Shown: positions 25,546 through 34,613, counted from the first letter of the stretch. The stretch is 45,515 bases of DNA from an uncultured Sphingomonadales bacterium (GCA_903839675.1 CAIMDB010000021.1:1-45515); one strand, 5' to 3'. Notes: generated by a model from the letters alone, not told the origin. Program-made: numbers and translations.

Positions 25546-27042
25546 ATGAAGCTGTTAAGGCGTATTCAGGATCTGGCCGAAAACGGCATTGCCCATCCGT
25601 GGAAGGCGGGCGAGACCATTCTGCTCTCGGTCCTGGTACTCTGCTTGGGTATCGTGGTTGGCTTGGTTCTTGATATTGAGACCGGTCGCCACGAATCCAA
25701 CGTCTTCCTGATCCCGGCTATTGTGTTGGCCGCTGGCCTTGGCGGATTTGTTCCAGGCTTGGTGCTAACAGGCCTCGCTTTCATTTTCGATGCGACCGCC
25801 GATTATTTCATGACTGGTTTTGAAGCCCGGTTGTTTTGGACAAATGTCGCCTTTGCCGTGACGGGTGTCATTATGTCAGGCGGCGGCCATCTCTTTCGCC
25901 AAGCCATCATCAACGCGGCGAAGGTCAATCTGGAAATCCGGAGGCGAGAGGCCGATCTGCGGGCCATTGTGGACACTGTGCCCGACTCCCTCGTGATGAT
26001 TGATCATGAAGGCATCATTGCCCGCTTCAGCCCCGGCGCACAGAAGCAGTTTGGATGGGACGCTGAGGAAGTCGTCGGCCAGAATGTGTCGATGTTGATG
26101 CCTTCACCCTATCGTGAGCAGCATCCGGACTTCTTGAAGCGCGAGATCGACACGCAGGCGTCGTCCGTTCTCGGACGACCCCGGCTTTTGGCGGGGCTGC
26201 ACAAAGACGGGACCACTTTTCCCATCGAAGTCAGCGTTGGCGAGCTCGAATTTGCGGGCGAACGTCATTTTGTCGGTTTCATTCGCGATCTGACGGAACG
26301 CCAGAAGGCCGAAGCGCGGATGCACGAGTTGCAGAACGAACTCTTTCACGTCTCCCGCCTGTCGGCACTGGGCCAACTGGCCTCTGCGCTGGCGCATGAA
26401 ATCAACCAACCTTTGTCCGCGATTGCAAATTACATCGCAGGAGCAAAGAAACTGGCCGCCAAGGGCAATGATCCGGCACTGTTGGACGAGGTCCTCGACC
26501 ATGCCGGAAAAGAAGCCATTCGCGCTGGTGAAACCATCCGAAAGCTGCGCAGCTTCCTGTCGAGAGGCGAGTCCGAAATGCGGCCGGAAAATCTGGCCGA
26601 GCTGGTCGATGAGGCAACAACGATCGCCCTTGTCGGGTCGCGCCCGCGAAAGGTGCGGCTCAAAACCGGGCTGTCTCCCCTTTGCCCGATCGCCAACGTG
26701 GACAAGGTCCAGATCCAGCAGGTTCTCATCAACCTTATCCGCAATGCAATCGAAGCCACTGGAGAGCGTCAAACGCCAAGGCTCCTGATTGAAACCGCGC
26801 CGACGCAAAGCGGGATGATCTTATGCTCTGTCACGGACAATGGTACAGGGCTAACGCCAGAAGTGGCCGGTCAGCTGTTCCAACCCTTCGTCACATCAAA
26901 GAAAACCGGCATGGGCGTGGGTCTATCGATCACGCGCAGCATTGTCGAAGCACACGGTGGGCACATCTGGACCGAGCCAAATCCCGACGGCGGCACCATT
27001 TTCAGGTTCACTGTCCGGGGGCCAGACCCGGCTATACCCTAA
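25546..27042 (+). CDS. FixL-like haem-PAS oxygen-sensing histidine kinase
   Basis: A 498-residue kinase with three to four N-terminal transmembrane helices (residues about 24-115), one PAS domain (about 136-252) and a transmitter domain. The PAS domain carries His193 in PYREQHPDFL and Arg213 in GRPRLLAG, aligning by eye with the haem ligand His200 and oxygen-contacting Arg220 of Bradyrhizobium FixL. The DHp box LASALAHEINQPLSAIANYI (His284) is FixL-type, and the ATP domain follows (NLIRNAIEAT, TDNGTGL, GMGVGLSI). No FixJ or FixK gene is in the window, so the partner is unknown. The ribosome binding site is weak. It ends 21 bp from the convergent siderophore-receptor gene. Confidence 0.85.
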   Translation: MKLLRRIQDLAENGIAHPWKAGETILLSVLVLCLGIVVGLVLDIETGRHESNVFLIPAIVLAAGLGGFVPGLVLTGLAFIFDATADYFMTGFEARLFWTNVAFAVTGVIMSGGGHLFRQAIINAAKVNLEIRRREADLRAIVDTVPDSLVMIDHEGIIARFSPGAQKQFGWDAEEVVGQNVSMLMPSPYREQHPDFLKREIDTQASSVLGRPRLLAGLHKDGTTFPIEVSVGELEFAGERHFVGFIRDLTERQKAEARMHELQNELFHVSRLSALGQLASALAHEINQPLSAIANYIAGAKKLAAKGNDPALLDEVLDHAGKEAIRAGETIRKLRSFLSRGESEMRPENLAELVDEATTIALVGSRPRKVRLKTGLSPLCPIANVDKVQIQQVLINLIRNAIEATGERQTPRLLIETAPTQSGMILCSVTDNGTGLTPEVAGQLFQPFVTSKKTGMGVGLSITRSIVEAHGGHIWTEPNPDGGTIFRFTVRGPDPAIP

Positions 27043-27063
27043 GCTGGCGAAGCCGTCCGGCGC

Positions 27064-29145
27064 TTAAAACTTCACCCGCGCAGAGAGCCTAGCATTGCGC
27101 GGGGCACCCGGGGTTATGTTGTTGTTATTGTGGGCGTCGGCAAAGTAGGTGGCGTTAAACAGGTTCTCGACATTGAGCTGAACCTGGAGCCTCTCTGATA
27201 CATTGAAGAACAAAGCCCCATCCACGCGGGTGTAGCCGGGAAGACGCGTTGTAGCAGCAGTTGTCCGGATGGCGGCAAACTGGGCCGACTGCCGGATGAC
27301 GCCCACGCCAGCCCCAATTTTTGAGGTCACATCAACACGGTTCCAAACAGCAAACTGGTGTTTCGGCACTTGCGACAGGCGGACAAAATCATTGCCCCGC
27401 AGCTTTGCGTCCTGGAAAGTGTAACCCCCGCTGATCTGCCAGTGACGGGCGATCCGGCCGGTCACGCCGAACTCGACGCCTTTGGTGCGTGTCTCACCAA
27501 TGTTGATGGTGGTCGTCGGGTCGACAGGATTGGGTGTGGTCGCATTGGTGCGGTCCAACTGAAACAGCGCCAGCGTTGTCGACAGTCCGGGGCGGACATC
27601 CCACTTTGCGCCAAGCTCAACGTTGGTGAACTTTTCCGGTGCGAGATTTTCCTGAACGGCTGACAGAGCCAGAAACTGATCCCCCGAGCGCGGCAGGAAG
27701 GATTGGCTGTAGCTGCCGTAGATCGACACATTTTCCTGCGGCTTCAAGATGAGGCCGAGGCGCGGGCTGACTTTCTCATCCACGCGGGCAAAGGGCCGGT
27801 CCGGGTTGGGGGCGAAGTCCGTGCCGGCAATATCAAACCGGTCAAAGCGCAACCCGACGACAATATCGACATGCTGGCCGATGCTGATCTGGTTCTGCGC
27901 ATAGGCGGAAAAGAACGTCACATTTGACGTGCTGTCCCGGTTCACTGTTGGGAAGGTCGCTGTCGGATAGGCGATCGCGCCAAGATTGAGCGACGAGAGC
28001 GAAAGCACAGCATTGCTGCGTTGGTTGGCGGAGTGTTGCTCTCCATATTCCAGACCGAGCAGCACCTTATTCTCAACGCCGGCCACAGCCACATCCCAAA
28101 CCAAATTGGTCTGGGCGATCAGGTTTTCCCGTTTGGTAGGATCGGTATAGCCCGCAAGCGCCACCGTTCCGGTGAGCGATGTCGCCGGGCCATTGGCATA
28201 AACGTTGGTGTAGAGCTTGTCATAGTGACCATAGAGCAACGTCGTCGACCATCTCAGCGTGTCGGTCAGGTCCCCATCCAGACGCGCCTTGAGAAGGTGG
28301 GCTTCCAACCCGGTATGATTGAGCCCGGGAACGCCGAAGAATGTATCACGGTGGTCCGGCAAGGGGCCGGGCGTGCAGGGCTGCGCGCACGCCAGCGACG
28401 GGATGCCGCGATCTGTGACACGGTCATCCTTCACATATTCATAGGACAGGCCCGCCCGCCATCCGCCACCAAGGTCAGCGGCGATATAGGGATTGATGGC
28501 GTACCGTTCCCCGCCAAAGGCATCGCGGTAATTGTCGAGATGTTCGTAGAAGGCGTTCACACGCAGCGCGGCCGTGCTAGACAGCGGCGTGTTCACATCC
28601 GCCGCCACGTCCCAATTGCCAAAGCTGTTGACGCTGCCGGTCACGCCCGCAAACAGACGTTCCGCACTCGGCGCCTTTTGCACGCGGTTGATGATCCCGC
28701 CGCCACCGCCGCGTCCGAAGATCAACGCATAGGGGCCCTTCAGCACCTCGACGCGTTCGATATTGTAGAGGTTGCGGTAATATTGAACGTCATCGCGCAC
28801 GCCATCGACGAAGAAGTCTGCGGTGGAATTCTGTCCGCGAATAGTAATCTGGTCCCGGTTGCCCTCGCCCTGCCCGACGGTGGTGCCCGGCACATAGCGC
28901 AGGACATCCGCCATGCTGTGCTGGGCCTGATCATCCAGCTGCTGGCGCGTCACAACGGAAATCGTCTGTGGCACATCAATGAGCGGCGTATCCGTCTTGG
29001 TTGCTGTCACAGAATTGGTTGCAACATAACCTTCGGAATACCCTGTCACGATGATCGTGCTCGCCTCAACATCTTCCGCTTCCGCTGCAAAAACAGGCAG
29101 AGGCGCCGCGGCCAATGCTGTAGTGATGAGCAGAAGATATTTCAT
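27064..29145 (-). CDS. TonB-dependent siderophore receptor
   Basis: A 693-residue outer-membrane gated channel. The signal peptide MKYLLLITTALAAAPLPVFA is followed by a TonB-box-like segment (ASTIIVTGYSEG) and a plug domain (VPQTISVVTRQQLDDQ, ITIRGQNSTADFFVDGVRDD, IERVEVLKGPYALIFGRG). A 22-strand barrel ends in the terminal phenylalanine of LSARVKF. The plug motifs match the catecholate/ferrichrome siderophore receptor group (FhuA/Fiu-like). The substrate cannot be fixed from sequence. The start has AGGGA five bases upstream. A Fur-like box at 29193-29209 implies iron repression. Confidence 0.92.
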   Translation of the reverse strand: MKYLLLITTALAAAPLPVFAAEAEDVEASTIIVTGYSEGYVATNSVTATKTDTPLIDVPQTISVVTRQQLDDQAQHSMADVLRYVPGTTVGQGEGNRDQITIRGQNSTADFFVDGVRDDVQYYRNLYNIERVEVLKGPYALIFGRGGGGGIINRVQKAPSAERLFAGVTGSVNSFGNWDVAADVNTPLSSTAALRVNAFYEHLDNYRDAFGGERYAINPYIAADLGGGWRAGLSYEYVKDDRVTDRGIPSLACAQPCTPGPLPDHRDTFFGVPGLNHTGLEAHLLKARLDGDLTDTLRWSTTLLYGHYDKLYTNVYANGPATSLTGTVALAGYTDPTKRENLIAQTNLVWDVAVAGVENKVLLGLEYGEQHSANQRSNAVLSLSSLNLGAIAYPTATFPTVNRDSTSNVTFFSAYAQNQISIGQHVDIVVGLRFDRFDIAGTDFAPNPDRPFARVDEKVSPRLGLILKPQENVSIYGSYSQSFLPRSGDQFLALSAVQENLAPEKFTNVELGAKWDVRPGLSTTLALFQLDRTNATTPNPVDPTTTINIGETRTKGVEFGVTGRIARHWQISGGYTFQDAKLRGNDFVRLSQVPKHQFAVWNRVDVTSKIGAGVGVIRQSAQFAAIRTTAATTRLPGYTRVDGALFFNVSERLQVQLNVENLFNATYFADAHNNNNITPGAPRNARLSARVKF

Positions 29146-29192
29146 GGTCGTCCCTGATCGAGTCTTTGGTGTCCCAAAGGCCGATATCGATA

Positions 29193-29209
29193 TTGCAAAC
29201 TATTCGCAA
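29193..29209 (-). promoter_or_regulatory. Fur-box-like operator for the siderophore receptor
   Basis: A 17-bp near-palindrome TTGCAAACTATTCGCAA lies 48 bp upstream of the receptor start codon. It fits the 7-1-7 layout of iron-responsive Fur sites, with TTGCRAA-type half-sites. Spacing and the gene downstream support the call. Confidence 0.6.
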
Positions 29210-29338
29210 TAGCGAAATGAGGGAAGCGGATCCGTCGATAGCGAGGGAGAGCGCGTCGGCGCGGCACTCCGGTATAGCAATGCCAACGGCGCGCGGTATG
29301 AGGAGCATATCGTCATCGCAGACAATTCAGGCAGACCA

Positions 29339-29677
29339 ATGGCTCGCAAACATTCGAAAAATGACCCCTATGGCGACCTCCACCGGGACGAAGAGGTTCC
29401 AGAGGCCGTGGTACTTTGTTGGCTCTGCGGGCGCCCGACTGCAAAGAACATCATCTGGCACCATCCCATACCAAAGAGCAGAGGCGGGCGTGATGTTGTT
29501 CCAATGCACCCCATTTGTCAGCAAACGCTGATCACCAATTTCACCAATTCTGAACTCCAGCGTCACGGAATGGACGTGGAAGGTCTGCTCGCAAACCCGA
29601 CCGTGCGTAAGTTTGTCGATTGGGTGGCCAATAAGGATCCGGATTTTACGGCAACAATCGCCAAGAAAAAGCGGTAA
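29339..29677 (+). CDS. Small HNH-type zinc-finger nuclease-like protein
   Basis: A 112-residue protein with CWLCGRP (Cys27, Cys30), IIWHHPIPKSRGGRDVVPMHP (His41, His42, His57) and Cys60, the spacing of a zinc-bound HNH (beta-beta-alpha-metal) fold. The HH and RGG.D elements are as in HNH endonucleases. No other domain is present, so it could be a nicking or structural HNH protein rather than a restriction enzyme. The start has only a weak AGG before it. It is divergent from the siderophore receptor gene and convergent with the DoxX-like gene. No function can be stated. Confidence 0.7.
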   Translation: MARKHSKNDPYGDLHRDEEVPEAVVLCWLCGRPTAKNIIWHHPIPKSRGGRDVVPMHPICQQTLITNFTNSELQRHGMDVEGLLANPTVRKFVDWVANKDPDFTATIAKKKR

Positions 29678-29707
29678 TCCCGCGCTTAAGAAGTGGTCAG
29701 CTCGGCG

Positions 29708-30103
29708 TCAGCGGCCAAGTCGGGCAAGCGCCCCACTCGACCACAAGGCGGCCCAGATCAGCACAGGCTGAGCGAGCATCCGCGGGCCGTGATAGCCCCA
29801 GCCAAGGCCATGATCAGGGCGCGCCATATCCATAAGGAGGTGATTGATGTTCGCGGGCCATACGCACAGTGCATAGGCCGCAAGCCCCCAACCTGCCGCC
29901 AAGCGCAATCGGGGCCACCACGGCTGCACCAAGCCAAGCGCGCCCGCAATTTCGGCAATCCCGGTGAATGCGATCACGAGAGGTGCTGCCAACACCCAGC
30001 TCGGCGTTATCTTCAGGAACGGAACTGGATCGAGCAGGTGAAGCGCCCCGGCGGCGAAATAAAAACAAGCGAGAAATAGGCGCGTAATGACTTTCGTATG
30101 CAT
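29708..30103 (-). CDS. DoxX-like small membrane protein
   Basis: A 131-residue protein with four predicted transmembrane helices. The N-terminus (TRLFLACFYFAAGALHLLDPVPFL) and middle (IAFTGIAEIAGALGLVQPWWPRLRLAAGWGLAAY) match the DoxX/MauE-like family, whose members sit in the inner membrane and lack a known common reaction. AGGG lies eight bases before the ATG. It lies 108 bp after the choline-sulfate MFS gene in the same direction, so it may be part of that transcript. Confidence 0.75.
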   Translation of the reverse strand: MHTKVITRLFLACFYFAAGALHLLDPVPFLKITPSWVLAAPLVIAFTGIAEIAGALGLVQPWWPRLRLAAGWGLAAYALCVWPANINHLLMDMARPDHGLGWGYHGPRMLAQPVLIWAALWSSGALARLGR

Positions 30104-30211
30104 TCAGTGAACCCTGTAAATCCCGCCTCGGTCAACATCCCGCTGAAGGTGCGAAAAAGCAATGTTCCGTCGATCGGCTGCGTTTGGTTGAGTGGAGCCT
30201 GCGCCAGCCTT

Positions 30212-31393
30212 TCAGTGCTTGGGGCTTGACGCGGTTGGACCCTTGGTCGCGTCGAAACGACGGGCGAGGGGCCAAACCACGACGATGGCGGCGATGCAGG
30301 TTAGCGCGCCCAGCGGGCCGATTGGGGCATAGCCGCCAAAGCCTTGCGCGATGGCGCCAGCGGCCAGTGATCCCAGCGATTGCGCGAGAAGCCAAGTCCC
30401 GGTGGTGATCACCGCAAGGCGCCCGCTCTGGTCGCAGTCATAGGCGAGCCCCAGCAGCATAGGATAGGTCAGGTACCAACTGACATAATAGCCGATAAAG
30501 GCCATAGCGAAGGCCGTCGGCGCGCCCACAGTGGTCAGGAGAGCACATGTCACCCCACAGGCGCCTAGGACCAGCGCCAGCGGCTTGGCGCGGGTGAGGC
30601 GCGTGCTGATCGCAGCAAGCCCCGCATTACCGAGGGCGCTCGCCAGCGTAGCGAGAGACTGGTAACGACCAAACTCGGTTGCCGGAATGCCAATCGCGTT
30701 GGCAGTGCGTTCAATGAAGGGCCATAGCGCGAGGGTGCCGAAGGCGAACAGGGCCATAGCCAAAAGGACGCGAAGGCCATCCGCGCCCAGAGGCGGGTTC
30801 GGCTGGCGGACATCGCCGGCGGTTTGATCCTTCCCTCCCGGAAGCAACAACGCCATCAGTCCCAGTCCTGCAGAGATCGCGGCCAAGGCCAGGAACATGC
30901 CGTTCACCCCGTAACGTGCACCGACCTGCGGCAGGCCTAGGGCGATTGCCGCGAAGAGCACAGTCTGGAAGGCGATACCGAGCGAGATCCAGCGCGCCGG
31001 ATGGCTGGTTCGTCCCGCCGCAAGGTTGACCGCGGAATTAAGGATGCCAAAGCCGAGCCCGGTCCCAATCCGTCCCGCCAGCAGCAGGCTGAAACTTCCG
31101 GTCAGCGCGGACCCGGCCTGCGAAACGATCACCAGCAGACTGGCCACCAGCGCCAACACCCGCGGGTCAAGCCGCCGCGCCTGCGGTGCTATGATGAACA
31201 TCGCGGCGGCATAGCTCAAGGTCTCGGCCATGTTCCACGCCCCCATCGCGAAGGGCGAGAAGCTGTACTGGTCGATCAGGCCGCCGACCAAATAGGTCGT
31301 AAAATTGTTGCCGAGATGAGCCGCGGTGGACGCAGCGCCAATCCCAATAAATGTAAAGGCAAAGGGGCGCTCCCCCAGCGCGCCCTTGGCCAT
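30212..31393 (-). CDS. MFS transporter, coupled to the choline-sulfatase gene
   Basis: A 393-residue major facilitator protein with about 12 hydrophobic helices (for example FTFIGIGAASTAAHLGNNF and LLLAGRIGTGLGFGILNSAVNLAAG). Its ATG shares the A of the betC stop (TGATG), so the two are translationally coupled. A role in uptake or export linked to choline-O-sulfate or its product is inferred from that coupling only. The substrate cannot be read from the sequence. Confidence 0.82.
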   Translation of the reverse strand: MAKGALGERPFAFTFIGIGAASTAAHLGNNFTTYLVGGLIDQYSFSPFAMGAWNMAETLSYAAAMFIIAPQARRLDPRVLALVASLLVIVSQAGSALTGSFSLLLAGRIGTGLGFGILNSAVNLAAGRTSHPARWISLGIAFQTVLFAAIALGLPQVGARYGVNGMFLALAAISAGLGLMALLLPGGKDQTAGDVRQPNPPLGADGLRVLLAMALFAFGTLALWPFIERTANAIGIPATEFGRYQSLATLASALGNAGLAAISTRLTRAKPLALVLGACGVTCALLTTVGAPTAFAMAFIGYYVSWYLTYPMLLGLAYDCDQSGRLAVITTGTWLLAQSLGSLAAGAIAQGFGGYAPIGPLGALTCIAAIVVVWPLARRFDATKGPTASSPKH

Positions 31394-32907
31394 CAGCTTC
31401 TCACCCGCGGAAAGCGCGCCATGGCTTCGAGTTCCTCGAGGTCCATATGGGCGCGGACATATTCCTCACCTGCATTGCGCGGCGGTTGGTAATCCCAAAC
31501 TGTGGCTTTGCCCACGGCATTGGCGGCACCCACGACGCGCCGTGACCGCTGGCTTTCGATCACAGCTTTGGTGATGGCGTCGAAATCCCAGCGCCGGTCC
31601 ACTTCGTTGCGCAGATCGGCAACTAACTGCGCCATTTCCGGATCCGCTGCGAGGTTGTCGAGTTCGTAGGGGTCGTCCACCAGATTGAAGAGGATGTCCG
31701 GGTCGACGCGCGAATGAATGAACTTCCAGGGTCCACGGCGGATCATAACGAGCGGGGCAATGGTGCCCTCGCCCATATACTCACCGATCACCTCATCATG
31801 CCCGCCCGTGCCGTTCAGATGCGGCACAAGGCTGCGCCCGTCAAAGGCCAGCGCCGGATCGACATCCAGCCCCGCAATGTCGAGCAGGGTCGGCACCAAG
31901 TCGACCAGCGAGACGCTGGCGTCAATTGCGGCGGGACGATAGCGGCCGGGCGCGTGAATGATCAGCGGGATGCGCGCTGCGCCTTCAAAATAGTGCATCT
32001 TGTACCACAGGCCGCGTTCCCCCAGCATATCGCCATGGTCGCCGCACACGATGATCACGGTATTGTCGGCCATGCCGGTTTCGCGAAGCGTCTCGAGGAT
32101 CGCCGCGAACTGGTCGTCAACAAAACTGATCGATCCGAAATAGGCCCGACGCGCCGTGCGGATCATCTCATCGGTCACTTCGGCTGCGTCGAGGTCACAG
32201 ACGTGGCGCAGACGTTCCGAATGGGGATCCTGTTCCACATCGCCGCGCCGCACGGTGGGCATCGGAATGTCCACGCCTTCATAGCGGTTCCAATAGTCTT
32301 CATGGATCGCATAGGGATCGTGCGGGTGGGTGAGTGATACCGTCATGAAGAAGGGCCGCTCATCCTTGTCGCGGGCGATGTCGTAAAGCTTACGGCGCGC
32401 GGTGAAGACAACTTCCTCGTCGAAATCAATCTGGTTGGTGCGGATCGTCGGACCGGCTCCAAGCACGGAATCGAGCGAATGGTACCAGGTCGGCCGGGTG
32501 GGGAAATCAGTCCAGTCGGGGGTCCAGCCGAAGTCTGCCGGATATATGTCGGTCGTCAGCCGCTCCTCATAGCCGTGCATCTGGTCTGGGCCTGCGAAGT
32601 GCATTTTGCCGGTCAGGATCGTGCGATAGCCGCCGAGCCGCAAGTAATGCGCCATAGTCGGGGTCGAAGCAGGGAATTCGCTGGCATTGTCAAAAGCGCC
32701 GATCCGCGATGGCAGAACACCCGATTGCAGCGTGAAGCGCGCCGGCGCGCAGAGCGGGCTGTTGCTATAGGCGGACCGGAAGAGCACGCCTTCCTCGGCC
32801 AGTCGCGAAAGGGTCGGCGCCTTGACCGGCGAAGGGCCATAGAACGGGAGGAAGGGCGCGGCCATCTGGTCGGCCATAAGGATGAGGATATTTGGGGGCT
32901 GCGTCAT
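31393..32907 (-). CDS. betC: Choline-sulfatase
   Basis: Type I sulfatase that hydrolyses choline-O-sulfate to choline and sulfate, giving an osmoprotectant precursor and sulfur. The formylglycine motif is CAPAR (Cys53) within SPLCAPARFTLQSG. Metal-site residues are seen in NILILMADQ and VCGDHGDMLGERGLWYK. The C-terminal segment WDFDAITKAVIESQRSRR is the choline-sulfatase-specific extension (Choline_sulf_C). The 504-residue length fits BetC. The start at 32907 has no clear ribosome binding site. It is followed by a coupled MFS gene and is divergent from an MHS-type transporter gene. No betA, betB or betI is in the window. Confidence 0.9.
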   Translation of the reverse strand: MTQPPNILILMADQMAAPFLPFYGPSPVKAPTLSRLAEEGVLFRSAYSNSPLCAPARFTLQSGVLPSRIGAFDNASEFPASTPTMAHYLRLGGYRTILTGKMHFAGPDQMHGYEERLTTDIYPADFGWTPDWTDFPTRPTWYHSLDSVLGAGPTIRTNQIDFDEEVVFTARRKLYDIARDKDERPFFMTVSLTHPHDPYAIHEDYWNRYEGVDIPMPTVRRGDVEQDPHSERLRHVCDLDAAEVTDEMIRTARRAYFGSISFVDDQFAAILETLRETGMADNTVIIVCGDHGDMLGERGLWYKMHYFEGAARIPLIIHAPGRYRPAAIDASVSLVDLVPTLLDIAGLDVDPALAFDGRSLVPHLNGTGGHDEVIGEYMGEGTIAPLVMIRRGPWKFIHSRVDPDILFNLVDDPYELDNLAADPEMAQLVADLRNEVDRRWDFDAITKAVIESQRSRRVVGAANAVGKATVWDYQPPRNAGEEYVRAHMDLEELEAMARFPRVRS

Positions 32908-33173
32908 GAACTGACGCTATCGGGCCGAAATCGGCCTGTCCAAGCAATCTTCTAGGGCAAGTTGAACCAATAGATAAAATAAGCATTGCTAATCTTGTTA
33001 GGCAGTCGGTGCCGTCGGGTCCTGTCTCGAGCGAACCATGTCGGACCGATCCCGAATACCCAGCTCCCGAATTGGATCAGGTAAAGGTGCCTTGTCTCCT
33101 GTCGCGAAATTCGCCACCGTTGCTCGTGGTCGAAATCGCGAACCAAACTGCGCTCAGCGCTTCGCGCGGGCCG

Positions 33174-34469
33174 ATGTCCCGGCGATCCATGGTCGTCGCG
33201 GGCCTGTCTACAGTTGTGGAATGGTATGATTTCACCCTCTACCTCTATTTTTCGACGGTGTTGGGTCGTGTGTTTTTTGGAACTGGCCCGCAGTCGATGA
33301 CGGTCACACTCGGCGGCTTTGCGATCGCTTATCTGATGCGGCCCATCGGCGCGCTGGTTTTTGGCCATTTTGGTGACCGGCTGGGCCGACGGGTGACGAT
33401 GCTGAGTTCAATGGCTTTGATGACGGTTGCCATGTTCGCAACTGCAATGCTGCCAACTTATGCGCAGATTGGCCCGCTTGCCGGCGTGTTACTTATCGCA
33501 TTGCGCTGCTTGATGTCATTCTCGGTTGGCGGCGAATATACCGGCGTCGTCGCTTACTTGTTGGAAGGTGCCAAGGACAGCCGGCGCGGATTGATAACCA
33601 GCTGTGCATCGGCAGCCAGCGAGATTGGCGCCCTCATGGCAGCTGGGGCCGCAGCGCTGACCGTTTGGGCTTTGCCTGAAGAGGCGCTGGTATCATGGGG
33701 ATGGCGTCTGCCCTTCCTGTTTGGGGCAGCGCTCGCGGCCTTGGTTCTAATCACGCGCGCGATACTCGAAGAAACGCCAGAGTTCCTGCGTCAACGTGAT
33801 GCTGGCACCGTGCCAATAAGCCCGATCCGGCAGACACTCATGCGACATCGGAGCGCGATTGCCCGCGGTTTTGCAATCTCTGCGCTGGGTTCCATTACGT
33901 ATTATGTCGGTATTACCTATGTGCCGGTGTTCCTTGATGCCACGGGCACCATGCCGGAGACGCGCGCGCTATCAATCTCGGTCTTTGCGGCGCTGACGGT
34001 GATCCTTGTGACGCCTCTCATAGGGCTTGCTTCGGACCGTTTTGGTCGTCGCCCTATTCTTTTGGCGCTAGCACTTGGCGGCATGGTACTGCCAACGAGT
34101 ATGTTCGCGGTCATGGCTGGCGGGGGCGCGGCGACTTGGGCTGCGGCCATCGTCATGGCGGCCCTCGGCGGCGCCGTGAGCGCCGTCGGCGCCGTCGCGA
34201 CGGCAGAGCAATTTCCGGGCGAAGGGCGGCTCAGCGGCCTCGCATTGGGCGCGACAACGGCCACCGCCATTTTCGGCGGACTGACGCCTTTGGTGGCTCA
34301 TCTATTGGTCAAAAACACCGGATGGGCGGCTGCACCCGGCGCCATGATCGCCTTTGTGGCCTTATGCGTGATCATCGTTTTTTGGAGGATGCCTGAGACG
34401 GCGCCAGCGTACGCAAGCAGGGGCGCCATCGGACCCCGACCCACGGCCAGCAAACAGGGCTTAAAATGA
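33174..34469 (+). CDS. MHS-family MFS transporter (ProP-like)
   Basis: A metabolite:H+ symporter of the MHS branch of the major facilitator superfamily, with the branch-typical opening VVEWYDFTLYLYFSTVLG and the loop motif FGHFGDRLGRRVTMLSS. About 12 helices and 431 residues. MHS proteins carry proline, betaine, dicarboxylates and similar solutes. Placement opposite betC suggests uptake of choline-O-sulfate or a related osmolyte (inference). ATG at 33174 is chosen because the hydrophobic part begins soon after; an in-frame start at 33009 would add 55 non-conserved residues. The 266-bp divergent gap holds no visible regulator gene. Confidence 0.85.
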   Translation: MSRRSMVVAGLSTVVEWYDFTLYLYFSTVLGRVFFGTGPQSMTVTLGGFAIAYLMRPIGALVFGHFGDRLGRRVTMLSSMALMTVAMFATAMLPTYAQIGPLAGVLLIALRCLMSFSVGGEYTGVVAYLLEGAKDSRRGLITSCASAASEIGALMAAGAAALTVWALPEEALVSWGWRLPFLFGAALAALVLITRAILEETPEFLRQRDAGTVPISPIRQTLMRHRSAIARGFAISALGSITYYVGITYVPVFLDATGTMPETRALSISVFAALTVILVTPLIGLASDRFGRRPILLALALGGMVLPTSMFAVMAGGGAATWAAAIVMAALGGAVSAVGAVATAEQFPGEGRLSGLALGATTATAIFGGLTPLVAHLLVKNTGWAAAPGAMIAFVALCVIIVFWRMPETAPAYASRGAIGPRPTASKQGLK

Positions 34470-34506
34470 CCCCAGAGAACCGCACTGGGAGTTCACGAGG
34501 TAGAGA

Positions 34507-34532
34507 TGGCGGAGCGGGAGGGATTCGAACCT
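34507..34532 (-). other. 3' end fragment of a tRNA-Ser gene: candidate island attachment site
   Basis: Read on the minus strand, the sequence is GGTTCGAATCCCTC, then CCGCTCC, G and CCA: T-loop, T-stem 3' strand, acceptor 3' strand and CCA end of a serine-type tRNA. The 5' two thirds of the gene are absent, and the base that should complete the T-stem pairing is wrong just beyond it. Such fragments are left when an integrase inserts an element into a tRNA 3' end. The orientation places the inserted DNA on the right, towards higher coordinates. Confidence 0.65.
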
Positions 34533-34590
34533 TCGATCTAAATTCCATGTTTGGTGGATTTTTTAGCGAGAACTCGAAGAAGTATCAAAA

Positions 34591-34613
34591 TTGTTCCACC
34601 ACTTGTTCCACCA
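34591..34613. repeat. Tandem 11-bp repeat next to the candidate attachment site
   Basis: TTGTTCCACCA occurs twice with a 12-bp period, 59 bp inside the island edge. Short direct repeats at this distance resemble integrase arm-binding sites. Apart from this repeat and the tRNA fragment, the gap 34470-34765 shows no supportable gene. Confidence 0.55.

Noticed and set aside
32952-33368. 138-codon minus-strand frame across the betC/MHS gap
   Set aside because: It overlaps the start of the transporter gene in antisense, has no domain, and does not look like a regulator.
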